Assembly (NCBI GenBank): GCA_002375765.1
Contig: DFMV01000012.1
Coordinates: forward strand, 1 to 64,000
Direction of reading: 5' to 3'
DNA from: Rhizobiales bacterium UBA3584
Lineage (GTDB): Bacteria; Pseudomonadota; Alphaproteobacteria; Rhizobiales; Devosiaceae
Length of the DNA: 64,000 bases
Shown: positions 44,157 to 55,951 of the stretch, piece by piece
Layout: every line of letters begins with the position of its first letter
How positions within the stretch are numbered: position 1 is the stretch's first letter
Program-made: the position numbers and the translations under genes
The notes under the pieces: model-generated
Seen by the model: only the letters and a program-made list of their open reading frames with translations
What the model was told of the DNA's origin: nothing
Database searches by the model: none

Positions 44157-44990
44157 TCAGCGCAGCGTTGCCGTGGTTCCAAAATGGACGTCGCCCGCTG
44201 CTATGGCGATACGATGTCCCTCGTCGTCGCGGACAATCAGATGGCCCGCATCATCAATTGTTTCGAATATGCCGCGCAGCACGCCATCAGGGCGCTGGAC
44301 GGCCACCTCGGCACCGATCCCGGCGGCGCTTTCGCGCCAGCGGCGGATGATCTGGCCAGTGCCGGCTCCGTTGTTCCAAATCTCGTAACACTCGACCCAG
44401 CTTTCGGCCAGTGCCTCAAAAACGGCAGGCGCATCAAAAGGTGTTCCGAGCGCCTTCAACGACGTGGCGGGATAAGGCAGGCCCTCGGGCGCCGCGACAA
44501 CGTTGACCCCTATGCCAATGACAATGGCCGCGCGGCCGTCGGGGCGCTTTTGGGCCTCGAGCAGGATGCCGGCCAGCTTGGCGCCATCGGCGAGGACGTC
44601 GTTGGGCCATTTCAGGGCAATGCGGGCGCGTGCGTCACCAGCGGTGCCGTCAGCACCATCGATACCGTTTCGGATCGCGGCTGCGGGCATCAGGCGGGCC
44701 AGAGCGGTGTTAAGCGCCACGCCGGCGACGAACCCGAGACCCGCCAATCCGGCGGGGGGAGCGTCTGGCACCAGCATCAGCGAGGCGGCGAGATTGCCGT
44801 GGGGGCTTTCCCACGCGCGGCCGCGGCGCCCCCTGCCCTCGGTTTGCTGGAGGGCGGCGTACCAGATCTTTCCCGCATCGCCCGCCATGGCGGCTTTCAT
44901 GGCCTCGGCGTTGGTCGAACCTACGCTGTCAAAGCCGATTACACGATAACCGGCTTTAACGGCGCTTTTGGGAAGAGGAAAGGCGACCAC
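44157..44990 (-). CDS. birA: Biotin-[acetyl-CoA-carboxylase] ligase
   Basis: 277 residues, without the N-terminal HTH of E. coli BirA. Biotinyl-AMP site GRGRRGRAWESPHGNLAAS at about residue 50, ALKWPNDVLADGAKLAGILLE and IGIGVNVVAAPEGL are complete. It attaches biotin to AccB and other carboxylases. Start GTG at 44990. It lies 11 bases after nuoN in the same orientation, the usual arrangement in this order, with no functional link to complex I known. Confidence 0.94.
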   Translation of the reverse strand: MVAFPLPKSAVKAGYRVIGFDSVGSTNAEAMKAAMAGDAGKIWYAALQQTEGRGRRGRAWESPHGNLAASLMLVPDAPPAGLAGLGFVAGVALNTALARLMPAAAIRNGIDGADGTAGDARARIALKWPNDVLADGAKLAGILLEAQKRPDGRAAIVIGIGVNVVAAPEGLPYPATSLKALGTPFDAPAVFEALAESWVECYEIWNNGAGTGQIIRRWRESAAGIGAEVAVQRPDGVLRGIFETIDDAGHLIVRDDEGHRIAIAAGDVHFGTTATLR

Positions 44991-45001
44991 CCGGCCCTGC
45001 T

Positions 45002-46447
45002 CTAGAACAGGGAGTTCGCGGCGCCGTGGGCGATGGCCGTCAGAGGCGCGCCGACGGTGAAGAAATAGCTGAGCACCAAAAAGCCCGTGAGTGCCATGAC
45101 AACGCGCAGTTCGATGGCCGGCACCGCATAGGACTGTGTGGGTTCGTCAAAATACATGACCTTGATGACGCGCAGATAGTAGAAGGCGCTCACGGCGCTG
45201 GCCAGCATGCCGATGACAGCCAGAACGAAAAGCTGGGCTTCGATGGCAGCGAGGAAGACCTGCCATTTGGCAAAGAACCCGGCGAGCGGCGGAAGACCGA
45301 CCAGCGAGAACATGAAGAGCGCCAGAATGGCTGCGACGAACGGGCGGGACTTCGCCAGGCCGGCCAGATCGTCGATGGTTTCGACGTATCCATCGTCGTT
45401 CTTGAGCGCCAGGACGCAGGCGAAGGTGCCGATGGTCATGGTGATGTAAACGGCCATGTAGATGGCGACGCCTTCAACACCGATGATGTTGCCGGCCGAA
45501 AGCCCAACCAGCGCAAAGCCGACATGACCGATGGACGAGTAAGCCAACAGCCGCTTGAGGTTGTTCTGGCCGATGGCGGCGAACGAGGCCAGGACCATGG
45601 AGGCAATGGAGAGGAAGATCACCACCTGCTGCCAATCGCTGGCGATAGGTTCGAACGCATCGAATACGATCCGGATGAGCAGCGCCATCGCGGCGACCTT
45701 GGGGGCAGATGCGAAGAAGGCAGTGACTGGGGTTGGCGCGCCCTCATAAACGTCGGGCGTCCACATGTGGAACGGGACCGCGGAGATCTTGAAGGCAATG
45801 CCAGCCAGAAGGAAAACGAGGCCGAAGATGATGCCGGGCGTGCGTTCGCCGAGTGCGACGGCCTGGGCAATCTGGTCGAGCTGGGTGTGGCCGGTAAAGC
45901 CATAGACCAGCGACGCGCCGTAAAGCAGCATGCCGGAGGAGAGCGCACCGAGAACGAAATATTTCAGGCCCGCTTCGGTCGCCTTGCCGCTGTCGCGCTT
46001 GAAGGCCGCCAGGACGTAGAGTGCAAGGGACTGCAGTTCGAGGCCGACATAAAGGCTCATCAGATCATTGGCCGAAACCATCATCAGCATGCCGAGCGTA
46101 GCAAGGACGATAAGCACGGGGTACTCGAACTTGTTGAGCCCGTTTTCGACCGCACTGGAGACCGAGAGGACGAGCGCGAAGGCCGAACCCGCGAGAATGA
46201 GGACCTTCATGAAACGGGCAAAGCCGTCATTGATAAAGCCGCCCGTAAAGATCACACCTTCGGTGGGAACGAACGCGACCATAACGGCGATAGCAATCAG
46301 CAGGCCGATGGCGATACCGGTGATACCGGTGGCGATTTCCTTTTTGGCGAACACGCCAACAAGGAGAAGCACCAGCGCGCCTACGGCGAGCAGCATTTCA
46401 GGATAGGCAGGCGCCAGAGAGGCGAAACCGGCAAATTCAGACACCAC
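45002..46447 (-). CDS. nuoN: NADH-quinone oxidoreductase subunit N
   Basis: About 481 residues, 14 membrane helices, antiporter-like subunit of the proton-pumping arm. [30 protein letters not shown] and the Lys/Glu in buried helices are the proton-path markers. The start is ambiguous: the frame opens with GTG at 46453, but AGGAGG overlaps that codon, so the GTG at 46447 (or the adjacent one at 46444) is better placed. The nuoM stop lies 9 bases upstream, inside the ribosome-binding region. Last nuo gene. Confidence 0.94.
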   Translation of the reverse strand: MVSEFAGFASLAPAYPEMLLAVGALVLLLVGVFAKKEIATGITGIAIGLLIAIAVMVAFVPTEGVIFTGGFINDGFARFMKVLILAGSAFALVLSVSSAVENGLNKFEYPVLIVLATLGMLMMVSANDLMSLYVGLELQSLALYVLAAFKRDSGKATEAGLKYFVLGALSSGMLLYGASLVYGFTGHTQLDQIAQAVALGERTPGIIFGLVFLLAGIAFKISAVPFHMWTPDVYEGAPTPVTAFFASAPKVAAMALLIRIVFDAFEPIASDWQQVVIFLSIASMVLASFAAIGQNNLKRLLAYSSIGHVGFALVGLSAGNIIGVEGVAIYMAVYITMTIGTFACVLALKNDDGYVETIDDLAGLAKSRPFVAAILALFMFSLVGLPPLAGFFAKWQVFLAAIEAQLFVLAVIGMLASAVSAFYYLRVIKVMYFDEPTQSYAVPAIELRVVMALTGFLVLSYFFTVGAPLTAIAHGAANSLF

Positions 46448-46456
46448 ATTCACCTC

Positions 46457-48016
46457 CTAATGAGCCGTGCTGGCGGGCGCTGCGGCATCGGCCGCAGGCA
46501 CCGTCACATCGACAAGCGCAGACATCGGTTCGATGCCAACGGCGGCCTGGTACTGATCGACAAGCGCGCCCACCGAGGTGGCCATCGCGTCCATCAAGGG
46601 CGCCGGGTAGAAACCAAAGAGAATGGTAAGGATGATCAGGGGAACGATCGTCACCATTTCACGGGCGTTGAGATCGAGAATTGATTTGAGGCTTTCCTTC
46701 TCGAGCGCGCCCCAGATGATTTTGCGGTAGAGCCAGAGCGCGTAGCACGCCGAAAGGATAACCCCGGTCGTCGCAAATAGAGCGAACCAAGTGTTGACCT
46801 GGAAGATGGCCAGCAGAGTCAGGAACTCACCCACGAAGCCGGACGTGCCTGGCAGCCCGACATTGGCCATGGTGAACACCATGAACGCAAAAGCGTATTT
46901 GGGCATGCGTTCGACAAGGCCGCCATAGGCATTGATGTCACGCGTGTGCATGCGGTCATAAATGACGCCCACCGACAGAAACAGCGCCCCCGACACGATA
47001 CCGTGCGAGATCATCTGGAAGATCGCGCCCTGAACACCGTAAACATTGCCCGCAAAAATGCCCATGGTCACAAAGCCCATGTGCGCTACCGAGGAATAGG
47101 CGATCAGCTTCTTGATGTCGGTCTGAACCAGCGCCACCAGTGAGGTGATGATGATTGCGGCGACCGAGAGGAAGAACACGAAGTTCGAAAAATACAGCGA
47201 CGCGTCGGGGAACATGGGCAGCGAGAAACGCAGGAAGCCGTAGCCACCGAGCTTGAGCAGGATTGCCGCAAGAATTACCGAGCCGGCCGTGGGCGCTTCA
47301 ACGTGCGCTTCGGGCAGCCAGCGGTGGAACGGCCACATAGGCATCTTGACCGCCAGAGAAGCAAAGAAGGCCAGCCAGAGCCAATACTGCATGTTCTCGG
47401 GGAAATCGTAATCGAGCAGCCGCGCGATATCGAGAGTTCCAGCCTGCCAGTACATGGCCATGATGGCCAGCAGCATCAGGACCGAGCCGATGAAGGTGTA
47501 GAAAAAGAACTTGTAGGAGGCCTGGATGCGCCGCTTGCCGCCCCAAATACCGATGATGAGGAACATCGGGACCAGCGTACCCTCAAAGAACACGTAGAAC
47601 ATGGCCAGATCAAGCGTCGCGAAAACGCCGATCATCAGCATTTCGAGGACGAGGAACAGGACCATATATTCGCGGATGCGGAAGGAAATCGAATCCCAGC
47701 TCGCAAGGATACACATGGGCATCAATAGCCCTGTGAGGACGATAAACAGCACCGAAATGCCGTCGACGCCCATGCGGTAGCCGATGACGTCGCCGAGCCA
47801 GGTGTGGTTCTGGACGAACTGGAAATCGGCCGTGTCGGGATCGAACATGCCCCACATGACCAGCGTGAACACGAAAGTCACCACGGTCGTGGCAAGCGCG
47901 ATGCGCTTGATGTTGAGCTCGGCGACCGCGTCGCCGCCCGGAGTCAGCAGAATGAAGAAGGCCCCGACCAGCGGCAGAAAGGTAACGATGGTCAGGATGT
48001 TGTTTTCAAGGATCAT
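46457..48016 (-). CDS. nuoM: NADH-quinone oxidoreductase subunit M
   Basis: 519 residues, 14 helices, antiporter-like. MEDIUM landmarks: [24 protein letters not shown] with the essential Glu of helix 5, [23 protein letters not shown] and [17 protein letters not shown]. The ATG overlaps the nuoL stop as ATGA, so the longer frame to 48046 is rejected. It pumps protons as part of the membrane arm. Confidence 0.96.
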   Translation of the reverse strand: MILENNILTIVTFLPLVGAFFILLTPGGDAVAELNIKRIALATTVVTFVFTLVMWGMFDPDTADFQFVQNHTWLGDVIGYRMGVDGISVLFIVLTGLLMPMCILASWDSISFRIREYMVLFLVLEMLMIGVFATLDLAMFYVFFEGTLVPMFLIIGIWGGKRRIQASYKFFFYTFIGSVLMLLAIMAMYWQAGTLDIARLLDYDFPENMQYWLWLAFFASLAVKMPMWPFHRWLPEAHVEAPTAGSVILAAILLKLGGYGFLRFSLPMFPDASLYFSNFVFFLSVAAIIITSLVALVQTDIKKLIAYSSVAHMGFVTMGIFAGNVYGVQGAIFQMISHGIVSGALFLSVGVIYDRMHTRDINAYGGLVERMPKYAFAFMVFTMANVGLPGTSGFVGEFLTLLAIFQVNTWFALFATTGVILSACYALWLYRKIIWGALEKESLKSILDLNAREMVTIVPLIILTILFGFYPAPLMDAMATSVGALVDQYQAAVGIEPMSALVDVTVPAADAAAPASTAH

Positions 48017-49971
48017 CCCAGAAGTCCCCCGGCGGCGATGGCCCAAGTGATAAGGGCGGCAACGCCGATGAGCATGGCGAAGGCGTAGTGATAGAGATAG
48101 CCCGACTGCAGGCGCGTGACGTAGCCGGTGACCTGCCTGACGCGGCGGCCAAGGCCCTCGACGAGGGTCTGATCGACCAGCCAGTCATCGAACCCTTTCC
48201 AGAGCGCGGTGCCGATCCAGCGGGCCGGCCGCACGAAGATGCGGTCATAAAGTTCGTCGAAGTACCACTTGTTGAGCAGGAACTTGTAAAGCAGCGGCTG
48301 TTCGGCAGCGAGTTGCTTTGGCGCAGACGGGTTGCGGATATACATGTACCAGGCGGTTACGAACCCGATCAGCATGGCGACGGTCGCCGACCACTTGACC
48401 CAGGTGGGAACGCCATGCGCTTCCTCGATGATGTGCTCGTCAACGACAATCGCGCCGTGGAAGAAGTGCTCGATGTGCTCGGCATGGCCGAAGAAGACAT
48501 CATAGAACACCACACCGGCGAGCACAGCACCGACGGCCAGCACGTAAAGCGGGATCAGCATGACGTTCGGGCTCTCATGGGCATGATCGAACGTATGGTG
48601 ATCGGCTCTCGTCGGACCGTGGAAGGTCAGGTGGACAAGCCGCCAGGAATAAAAGCTTGTAAACAGCGCGGCGATGACCAGAAGCCAGAAGGCGAGCGAA
48701 CCGGCGGTGCCGCCGAAGGCATATGATGCCTCGATGATCGCATCCTTGGAAAAGAACCCGGCAAAGCCGAACGAGGTACCCGGGATACCGACACCGGTGA
48801 GGGCCAGCGTGCCGATGAGCATCATGGCGTAGGTGATCGGGATCTTGCGGGCGATGCCGCCCATGTTGCGCATGTCCTGCTCGTGATGCATGGCATGAAT
48901 GACCGAGCCGGCGCCAAGAAACAGAAGCGCTTTGAAGAAGGCGTGGGTGAACAGGTGGAATATGCCTGCCGAATAGGCGCCGACACCAAGGGCCACGAAC
49001 ATGTAACCGAGCTGGGACATGGTGGAATAGGCGATGACGCGCTTGATGTCGTTCTGAACCAGACCGATGGTCGCCGCGCAAAATGCGGTAATGGCGCCGA
49101 TATAGATAACGAACAAGGTCGCCGTCTCGCTCAGCTCGAACATGGGCGACAGCCGAGCCACCATGAACACGCCTGCGGTCACCATGGTGGCGGCGTGAAT
49201 AAGGGCAGAAACCGGGGTTGGGCCTTCCATGGCGTCCGGCAACCAGGTGTGGAGCAGGAACTGAGCCGACTTGCCCATGGCGCCCATGAACAGCAGCAAG
49301 CAGATAACCGTCATCGCATGCGCGTCCCACCACAGGAACGGCATTGAAGCTTCGGCGGCTCCAGGAAGGGCCGCAAACGTTTCATCAAAGCCGAGTGTTC
49401 CGAGCAGGAAGAAAGTCCCGAAAATACCCAGCGCGAAACCGAAATCGCCCACGCGGTTGACGACGAAGGCTTTGACCGCGGCGGCGCGGGCCGACTCCTT
49501 TTGGTACCAGAAGCCGATCAACAGGTAGGATGCCAGACCCACACCTTCCCAGCCGAAGAACATCTGAACGAAGTTATCGGCGGTCACCAGCATGAGCATG
49601 GCGAAGGTAAAGAGCGAAAGGTAGGCAAAGAACCGCGCGCGTTGCGGGTCCTCGTGCATGTAGCCGATGGAATAGAGGTGGACGAGCGAGGAGACCGTGT
49701 TGACCACCACCAGCATGATGGCCGTCAGCGTATCGACGCGCAGCACCCAATCGATCTGAAGATCGCCGGCGTGAATCCAGGTCAGGACAGTGACTTTATA
49801 GGCCTCACCATCGCCCAGGAAGAACGGCAGGAAGACAATCCACGAGAGCGCCGCCGCAATCATGAGCAGCGATGTGGTAATGATTTCCGCGGGCTTGTGC
49901 CCAATGGCACGGCCAAAAAGGCCAGCCACCAGCGCGCCGATCAGCGGCAGGAATACAATTGCCTGGATCAT
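48013..49971 (-). CDS. nuoL: NADH-quinone oxidoreductase subunit L
   Basis: 652 residues, the largest antiporter-like subunit. [19 protein letters not shown] carries the key Glu, and [29 protein letters not shown] the Lys/His pathway. The C-terminus has the long amphipathic lateral helix region and a final TM. ATG at 49971, 7 bases after the nuoK stop; overlaps nuoM. Confidence 0.97.
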   Translation of the reverse strand: MIQAIVFLPLIGALVAGLFGRAIGHKPAEIITTSLLMIAAALSWIVFLPFFLGDGEAYKVTVLTWIHAGDLQIDWVLRVDTLTAIMLVVVNTVSSLVHLYSIGYMHEDPQRARFFAYLSLFTFAMLMLVTADNFVQMFFGWEGVGLASYLLIGFWYQKESARAAAVKAFVVNRVGDFGFALGIFGTFFLLGTLGFDETFAALPGAAEASMPFLWWDAHAMTVICLLLFMGAMGKSAQFLLHTWLPDAMEGPTPVSALIHAATMVTAGVFMVARLSPMFELSETATLFVIYIGAITAFCAATIGLVQNDIKRVIAYSTMSQLGYMFVALGVGAYSAGIFHLFTHAFFKALLFLGAGSVIHAMHHEQDMRNMGGIARKIPITYAMMLIGTLALTGVGIPGTSFGFAGFFSKDAIIEASYAFGGTAGSLAFWLLVIAALFTSFYSWRLVHLTFHGPTRADHHTFDHAHESPNVMLIPLYVLAVGAVLAGVVFYDVFFGHAEHIEHFFHGAIVVDEHIIEEAHGVPTWVKWSATVAMLIGFVTAWYMYIRNPSAPKQLAAEQPLLYKFLLNKWYFDELYDRIFVRPARWIGTALWKGFDDWLVDQTLVEGLGRRVRQVTGYVTRLQSGYLYHYAFAMLIGVAALITWAIAAGGLLG

Positions 49972-49978
49972 GGCCGCC

Positions 49979-50296
49979 CTAGCCCTTCATCATGTTGACG
50001 TCGTCGACCGCGATCGAGCCCCGATTGCGGAAGAAAATCACGAGAATCGCGAGGCCGATGGCGGCCTCAGCGGCGGCGACAGTCAGAATCAGGAGTGCGA
50101 ATACCTGCCCGACCAAATCGCCCAGATGGGAGGAAAACGCGACGAAGTTGATGTTGACCGCGAGCAGGATCAACTCGACCGACATCAAAATGATGATGAT
50201 GTTCTTGCGATTGAGAAATATCCCGAACACGCCGACGGTGAACAGAATGGCTGCTACGGTCAGGAAGTGACCGAGCCCGATTACCGGTGTCATCAT
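49979..50296 (-). CDS. nuoK: NADH-quinone oxidoreductase subunit K
   Basis: 105 residues, three membrane helices. [31 protein letters not shown] contains the conserved Glu of helix 2, and [22 protein letters not shown] the second. Tandem ATGs at 50296/50293 follow a GGGGG ribosome-binding region; the longer frame to 50365 overlaps nuoJ and is rejected. It links the quinone site to the antiporter modules. Confidence 0.96.
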   Translation of the reverse strand: MMTPVIGLGHFLTVAAILFTVGVFGIFLNRKNIIIILMSVELILLAVNINFVAFSSHLGDLVGQVFALLILTVAAAEAAIGLAILVIFFRNRGSIAVDDVNMMKG

Positions 50297-50303
50297 AATC
50301 CCC

Positions 50304-50912
50304 CTATAGCCCTTTTCCGCTCTCGACCTTGACGATTTCGACGCCCGTCGCCTTGGTCCGCGCAACCTGCGCGGCGATGTCCTGACGCTTGACGTTCGGC
50401 TTGTGGCGCAGGGTCAGAACGATCGCTCCGATCATGGCCACCAGAAGCACGAGACCGCACGCCTGGAAGAGATAGATGTAGTTGGTGTAAAGCACCTGCC
50501 CGAGCGCACGGGTGTTTTCCACACCGCCGTCTATCGGAAGCACGCCGCTCGCGGCAGTGTCCGGCGCCAGCCAGGCAGAACCGGCAACCAGCAGCAGTTC
50601 AAGCAGCAGGATGATGCCGACCACAAAGCCGATGGGCGCGTATTGCAGGATGCCCCTGCGCAGTTCGGCAAAGTCCACGTCGAGCATCATCACGACGAAC
50701 AGGAACAGCACGGCTACCGCGCCGACATAAACGACAATCAGGATCAGCGCGAGAAATTCGGCCCCGGCCAGCATGAAGATGCCGGCCGCGTTGACGAAGG
50801 CCAGAATGAGAAACAGCACCGAGTGTACGGGATTTCGCGAGGAAATCACCATGATCGCCGAGGCAACGACAATGGTCGAAAACAGGTAGAAGAAAAACAG
50901 CGGCAAGGTCAC
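50304..50912 (-). CDS. nuoJ: NADH-quinone oxidoreductase subunit J
   Basis: 202 residues with five membrane helices, including [23 protein letters not shown], where the pi-bulge helix 3 lies. GTG start at 50912 with AGGAGCGACAG upstream. It stands between nuoI (9 bases) and nuoK (7 bases). The C-terminal 35 residues are soluble. Confidence 0.95.
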   Translation of the reverse strand: MTLPLFFFYLFSTIVVASAIMVISSRNPVHSVLFLILAFVNAAGIFMLAGAEFLALILIVVYVGAVAVLFLFVVMMLDVDFAELRRGILQYAPIGFVVGIILLLELLLVAGSAWLAPDTAASGVLPIDGGVENTRALGQVLYTNYIYLFQACGLVLLVAMIGAIVLTLRHKPNVKRQDIAAQVARTKATGVEIVKVESGKGL

Positions 50913-50921
50913 CTGTCGCTC

Positions 50922-51410
50922 CTAACGGTACGGCGCATCAAGGGCGATATTGGCAGCGAGTTCACGCTCCCAACGGTCGCCATTGGCCAGGAGACGATCC
51001 TTGGAGAAGTAGAGCTCCTCACGTGTCTCGGTTGCAAATTCAAAGTTCGGCCCTTCAACGATCGCATCGACCGGGCAGGCTTCCTGACAGAAGCCGCAAT
51101 AAATGCATTTGACCATGTCGATGTCGTAGCGGACCGTGCGGCGGGTGCCGTCATTCTGGCGCGGGCCGGCTTCGATGGTGATGGCCTGGGCCGGGCAGAT
51201 CGCTTCGCACAGTTTGCAGGCAATGCAGCGCTCTTCGCCATTGGGGTAGCGGCGGAGGGCGTGCTCCCCACGGAAGCGCGGCGAAACCTCGCCCTTTTCA
51301 AACGGGTAATTTATGGTGGGCTTGGGCGCGAAGAAGTAACGCATCGCCAGAAAGAAGGTCGACACGAACTCCCTGAGCAGCAGAGCGTCGAGAAACCGCA
51401 AGGCTTTCAT
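50922..51410 (-). CDS. nuoI: NADH-quinone oxidoreductase subunit I (2x[4Fe-4S])
   Basis: 162 residues. Two ferredoxin motifs, [16 protein letters not shown] and [16 protein letters not shown], hold clusters N6a and N6b that carry electrons to NuoB. N-terminal amphipathic helices dock on the membrane arm, and [21 protein letters not shown] is the family linker. ATG with GGAGAGAACC upstream. Confidence 0.97.
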   Translation of the reverse strand: MKALRFLDALLLREFVSTFFLAMRYFFAPKPTINYPFEKGEVSPRFRGEHALRRYPNGEERCIACKLCEAICPAQAITIEAGPRQNDGTRRTVRYDIDMVKCIYCGFCQEACPVDAIVEGPNFEFATETREELYFSKDRLLANGDRWERELAANIALDAPYR

Positions 51411-51424
51411 TTGTGGTTCTCTCC

Positions 51425-52522
51425 TTATGCCATGCCGCCGTGCCAGCCCCAGCCCGTGAGCTGGAGAACAAAGGCAACGACAACAATCATGACCAGCGAG
51501 ATCGGCAGGAAGACTTTCCAGCCCAGACGCATCAACTGGTCATAGCGGTAACGGGGGACGAAGGCCTTGACCATGGCAAACATGAAAAAGACCAGCGAGA
51601 GTTTGAGAACGAACCATACGACGCCCGGAATCCAGGTGAAGGGCGGCAGATCGATCGGCGCGGTCCACCCACCCAGGAACAGGATGGTGGTGAGCGCACA
51701 CATGAGAATGATCGACACGTACTCGCCCAGCATGAACATCATGTAAGGGGTCGAGCCATATTCCACCATGAAGCCGGCGACGAGTTCGGATTCGGCTTCG
51801 GGGAGATCGAAGGGCGGGCGGTTCGTTTCGGCGAGGGCCGAAATGAAGAAGATAACGAACATCGGGAACAGCGGCAGCCAGAACCAGTTCAGGAAGGTCA
51901 GCCACGGCACGCCGAGCATATGGGCCAGGCCACCGGCCTGCTGCGCCATCACGATATGGGTGAGATTGAGCGAGCCGACGCAAAGCAGGACCGTTACGAT
52001 CACAAAGCCGATGGAGACCTCATAGGACACCATCTGTGCGGCGGAACGCAGAGCGCCCAGGAACGGATATTTCGAGTTCGACGCCCAGCCACCCATGATG
52101 ATGCCATAGACCCCGAGCGAGGAGATCGCGAAGATATAGAGGATCCCGATGTTGATATCGGCCAGCGCCCAGCCCTCGGCTACCGGCACGACGGCCCATG
52201 CCGAAAGCGCCAGAAGCACGCTCACAAGCGGTGCGAGAAGAAATACCGCCTTGTCGGCGCCAGCCGGAATCAGCGGCTCCTTGAAGACGAATTTGAGAAG
52301 ATCGGCAAAACTCTGGAACAGGCCGAAGGCGCCCACCACGTTGGGGCCGCGCCGAATCTGGACGGCGGCCCAGATCTTGCGGTCGGCCAGCAGGACGTAA
52401 GCGGTGAACACCAGAAGGGTCACCAGCAGCAAGAGTGCCTTCCAGACAAAGCCGACCATCGTGCCCAACCCGAGAATCGGGGCACCGAGCAGATAGTCGA
52501 GCGCGTATACAATCCAGTCCAT
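51425..52522 (-). CDS. nuoH: NADH-quinone oxidoreductase subunit H
   Basis: 365 residues, eight helices. [28 protein letters not shown]-like [18 protein letters not shown], and [18 protein letters not shown] form the quinone-chamber loops. It joins the peripheral and membrane arms. It starts 9 bases after the nuoG stop. Confidence 0.97.
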   Translation of the reverse strand: MDWIVYALDYLLGAPILGLGTMVGFVWKALLLLVTLLVFTAYVLLADRKIWAAVQIRRGPNVVGAFGLFQSFADLLKFVFKEPLIPAGADKAVFLLAPLVSVLLALSAWAVVPVAEGWALADINIGILYIFAISSLGVYGIIMGGWASNSKYPFLGALRSAAQMVSYEVSIGFVIVTVLLCVGSLNLTHIVMAQQAGGLAHMLGVPWLTFLNWFWLPLFPMFVIFFISALAETNRPPFDLPEAESELVAGFMVEYGSTPYMMFMLGEYVSIILMCALTTILFLGGWTAPIDLPPFTWIPGVVWFVLKLSLVFFMFAMVKAFVPRYRYDQLMRLGWKVFLPISLVMIVVVAFVLQLTGWGWHGGMA

Positions 52523-52531
52523 ATCGCTGCC

Positions 52532-54625
52532 TTACTCCGCGGCCTGTTTCAGACCCGACATGAGCTGCGAGCATTCGGCCATTACGGCTGATGCACGCGC
52601 TATGGGGTTGGTGAGGTAGAAGTCGCCGACCGGAGAGATCAGGGCGTAAGTCGACTTCGGCGCTGCAGTATCTGCCAGAGCGGATACATCGGAAGCCCTG
52701 CCTGGCGCAATGGCATCGAGCTGGGCAAGGTGGGGATATTCCCCATAAAGCCGCGCGCGAAGCGCCGAAAGGGAGTCAAATGGCAATGGCTGGCCCAGAA
52801 CCGACGAGAGCGCCCGCAGGATCGCCCAGTCTTCCTTGGCCTCGCCAGGCGCGAAGACAGCGCGCGCAGTCATTTGCACGCGGCCTTCGGTGTTGACGTA
52901 GGTCGCCGATTTTTCGGTGTAGGTGGCAGCGGGCAGGATCACATCGGCCCTGTGGGCGCCGGCGTCGCCGTGCGTTCCGATGTAAACCACTTTGGTTTCG
53001 CCGAGTGCCGACATATCGATTTCGTCCGCGCCAAGCACGAAGAGGACATCGAGCTTTCCGGCGCCGGCGGCCTTGAGCATGCCCGCGGTATCGAGACCGC
53101 CACGTCCGGGAATGAACCCGATATCGAGCGCGCCGACCCGCGAAGCAGCGTTGTGCAGAACCGCAAAGCCATTCCAGTCTGCGGTCAGCGCGCCGGCGGT
53201 TTTGGCGATCTGCGCAGCAAGTCCGAGAACATTCTTTGCAGATGCGCCCGTTACCGCACCTTCACCGACGATGACGATGGGGCGCTGGGCGTTCTTGAGC
53301 ACTTTGGCAAAACTGCCCTTGCCCGAAGCGAGATCGGACAGGGTGTCGATGCCGGCGCCGAGATGGGCATAATCATAGGTAAGATCGGCCGCTTCGCCGA
53401 TCACGCCGATTTCGACGCCGCCAGCGCGCCACGCCTTGCGGATGCGGGCATTGACCAGTGCAGCCTCGCGGCGTGGATTTGCGCCAATTATCAGGATGGC
53501 GTCTGCCTGTTCGATCCCGGCGATGGTGGGATTGAAGACATACGACCCCCTGCCCTTTTTCGGGTCGAGCGCCGAACCGGCGGGACGAGCGTCGATGTTG
53601 GTCGAGCCGAGGGAAGCCATGAGGGTCTTGAGGGCATACATTTCCTCAACACCGGCCAGATCGCCCGCGATGGCGCCAATGCGGCCCGGCTCGGCGGTTT
53701 TGACTAGCGCTGCGACCACGGCGAAAGCTTCATTCCAGGATGCGGCCTGAAGCTTTTTGCTCTTGCGCACATAGGGCCGATCGAGGCGCTGGGTGCGCAG
53801 GCCATCCCAAATGAAGCGGGTCTTATCGGAAATCCATTCCTCGTTGATCCCTTCGTGGATGCGCGGCAGGACGCGCATGACTTCGCCGCCGCGAGAATCG
53901 ACCCGGATGTTGGAGCCGACAGCATCCATGACGTCGATGGACTCGGTCTTGTTAAGCTCCCAAGGGCGCGCCTGGAAGGCATAGGGTTTGGAAGTCAACG
54001 CGCCAACCGGGCAGAGATCGATAACGTTGCCCTGCAGTTCGGAGGTCATGGACTGCTCGAGGTACGAGGTGATCTCGGCATCCTCACCGCGACCGATCAG
54101 GCCCAACTCCGAAACACCGGCAACTTCAGTGGTGAAGCGCACGCAGCGGGTGCAGTGAATGCACCGGTTCATGATGGTCTTGACCAGCGGGCCGATGTGC
54201 TTGTTTTCCACGGCGCGCTTGTTTTCCCAATAGCGGGAGGTGTCCACGCCATAGGCCATCGCCTGATCCTGCAGATCGCACTCGCCGCCCTGATCGCAGA
54301 TCGGGCAATCGAGCGGGTGGTTGATGAGCAGGAACTCCATCACGCCTTCACGGGCCTTTTTGACCATGGGCGTGTTGGTGAACATTTCGGGCGCTTCGCC
54401 GTTCGGGCCGGGCCGCAGATCGCGCACGCTCATGGCGCAGCTTGCCTGGGGCTTGGGCGGTCCACCCTTCACTTCGACCAGGCACATGCGGCAGTTGCCA
54501 GCAACAGAGAGGCGCTCGTGATAGCAGAAGCGCGGGATCTCCGCGCCCGCTGCCTCGGCGGCCTGCATCAGCGTGAAGTGATCGGGAACTTCGATCAGTT
54601 CGCCATCGACTTTGATTTGCGCCAT
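52532..54625 (-). CDS. nuoG: NADH-quinone oxidoreductase subunit G
   Basis: 697 residues. The N-terminal [2Fe-2S] ferredoxin domain (CYHERLSVAGNCRMC), His/Cys-ligated [4Fe-4S] (HPLDCPICDQGGECDLQ) and CIHCTRCVRF come first, then a molybdopterin-oxidoreductase-like domain that no longer binds molybdenum. The extra N7 cluster ligands of the E. coli type are not evident. ATG 6 bases after nuoF. Confidence 0.96.
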   Translation of the reverse strand: MAQIKVDGELIEVPDHFTLMQAAEAAGAEIPRFCYHERLSVAGNCRMCLVEVKGGPPKPQASCAMSVRDLRPGPNGEAPEMFTNTPMVKKAREGVMEFLLINHPLDCPICDQGGECDLQDQAMAYGVDTSRYWENKRAVENKHIGPLVKTIMNRCIHCTRCVRFTTEVAGVSELGLIGRGEDAEITSYLEQSMTSELQGNVIDLCPVGALTSKPYAFQARPWELNKTESIDVMDAVGSNIRVDSRGGEVMRVLPRIHEGINEEWISDKTRFIWDGLRTQRLDRPYVRKSKKLQAASWNEAFAVVAALVKTAEPGRIGAIAGDLAGVEEMYALKTLMASLGSTNIDARPAGSALDPKKGRGSYVFNPTIAGIEQADAILIIGANPRREAALVNARIRKAWRAGGVEIGVIGEAADLTYDYAHLGAGIDTLSDLASGKGSFAKVLKNAQRPIVIVGEGAVTGASAKNVLGLAAQIAKTAGALTADWNGFAVLHNAASRVGALDIGFIPGRGGLDTAGMLKAAGAGKLDVLFVLGADEIDMSALGETKVVYIGTHGDAGAHRADVILPAATYTEKSATYVNTEGRVQMTARAVFAPGEAKEDWAILRALSSVLGQPLPFDSLSALRARLYGEYPHLAQLDAIAPGRASDVSALADTAAPKSTYALISPVGDFYLTNPIARASAVMAECSQLMSGLKQAAE

Positions 54626-54631
54626 TCGTTC

Positions 54632-55939
54632 TTACTCCGCCGCAACCGAGGGCACAGCGCCATCGGAGGTGGACTTGTAGGTGTATGCGTCGATCCGCGC
54701 TTCGATCACGGGGCGGAAGTTGCGGATCAGGCCCTGAATCGGCCAAGCCGCGGCATCGCCCAGAGCGCAGATGGTGTGGCCTTCGACCTGCTTGGTGACG
54801 GCGAACAGCATGTCGATCTCGCGCTTTTGCGCTTCGCCGCGCACCATGCGCTCCATCACCCGCATCATCCAGCCCGTACCTTCGCGGCACGGCGTGCACT
54901 GGCCGCAGCTTTCATGCTTGTAGAAAGCCGAAAGGCGCCAGATGGCCTTGATGATATCGGTCGACTTGTCCATGACGATGACGGCGGCGGTGCCGAGCGA
55001 GGAGCCAACCTCACGCAGACCGTCGAAATCCATGTGGGCTGACTTGATCTTCTCGCCAGGCACGCAAGGCACCGATGAACCGCCGGGGATGACGGCCAGC
55101 AGATTGTCCCAGCCGCCGCGAATGCCGCCGCAATGCTTTTCGATCAGCACGTCGAACGGGGTGCCCATTTCTTCTTCGAAGGTCGCGGGATTGTTGACGT
55201 GACCAGACACGCAGAAGAGCTTGGTGCCGGTGTTGTTGTCGCGCCCCAGCCCGGCAAACCAAGCGGCGCCGCGGCGCAGGATTTCGGGAACGACAGCGAT
55301 CGATTCGACGTTGTTGACGGTGGTGGGGCAGCCGTAAAGCCCCATGCCGGCCGGGAAAGGCGGCTTAAGGCGCGGCTGGCCCTTCTTGCCCTCAAGCGAT
55401 TCGAGCAGCGCAGTTTCCTCACCGCAGATATAAGCCCCTGCCCCATGGTGGATGACGATATCGAAATCCCAGCCATGGATGTTGTTCTTGCCGATCAGCT
55501 TGGCGTCATAGGCCTGCTGCACGGCGGCTTCGAGCCGCTGGCGCTCACGCATGAACTCGCCGCGCACATAGATATAGGCGGCGTGCGCATCCATGGCGCG
55601 ACCGGCGATCAGGCAGCCTTCGATCAGATGGTGCGGATCGTGACGGAGAATTTCGCGGTCCTTACACGTGCCCGGCTCGGATTCGTCGGCGTTGACGACG
55701 AGGTAATGAGGCCGACCGTCGTTGACCTTGGGCATGAACGACCATTTCAGGCCCGTCGAAAAGCCAGCGCCGCCACGACCGCGCAGACCGGAGGCCTTAA
55801 CCTCGTTGGTCAGCCATTCGCGGCCCTGATCGAGCAGCTCCTTGGTGCCATTCCACGAACCGCGACGACGCGCGCCTTCAAGGCCCCAATCGCCCTGCCC
55901 GTAGAGATTTGTGAAAATGCGATCCTGATCCGTAAGCAT
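54632..55939 (-). CDS. nuoF: NADH-quinone oxidoreductase subunit F (NADH/FMN)
   Basis: 435 residues. [20 protein letters not shown] binds NADH and [21 protein letters not shown] is the FMN loop. The N3 [4Fe-4S] cluster is held by [11 protein letters not shown] plus the Cys in [13 protein letters not shown]. This is where NADH is oxidised. ATG at 55939, 12 bases after nuoE. Confidence 0.97.
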   Translation of the reverse strand: MLTDQDRIFTNLYGQGDWGLEGARRRGSWNGTKELLDQGREWLTNEVKASGLRGRGGAGFSTGLKWSFMPKVNDGRPHYLVVNADESEPGTCKDREILRHDPHHLIEGCLIAGRAMDAHAAYIYVRGEFMRERQRLEAAVQQAYDAKLIGKNNIHGWDFDIVIHHGAGAYICGEETALLESLEGKKGQPRLKPPFPAGMGLYGCPTTVNNVESIAVVPEILRRGAAWFAGLGRDNNTGTKLFCVSGHVNNPATFEEEMGTPFDVLIEKHCGGIRGGWDNLLAVIPGGSSVPCVPGEKIKSAHMDFDGLREVGSSLGTAAVIVMDKSTDIIKAIWRLSAFYKHESCGQCTPCREGTGWMMRVMERMVRGEAQKREIDMLFAVTKQVEGHTICALGDAAAWPIQGLIRNFRPVIEARIDAYTYKSTSDGAVPSVAAE

Positions 55940-55951
55940 CGATCAAATCCC

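Noticed and set aside
45026-46684. 552-codon plus-strand frame across nuoN/nuoM
   Set aside because: Antisense to hydrophobic nuo genes, giving a highly charged His/Glu/Arg-rich product typical of shadow frames.
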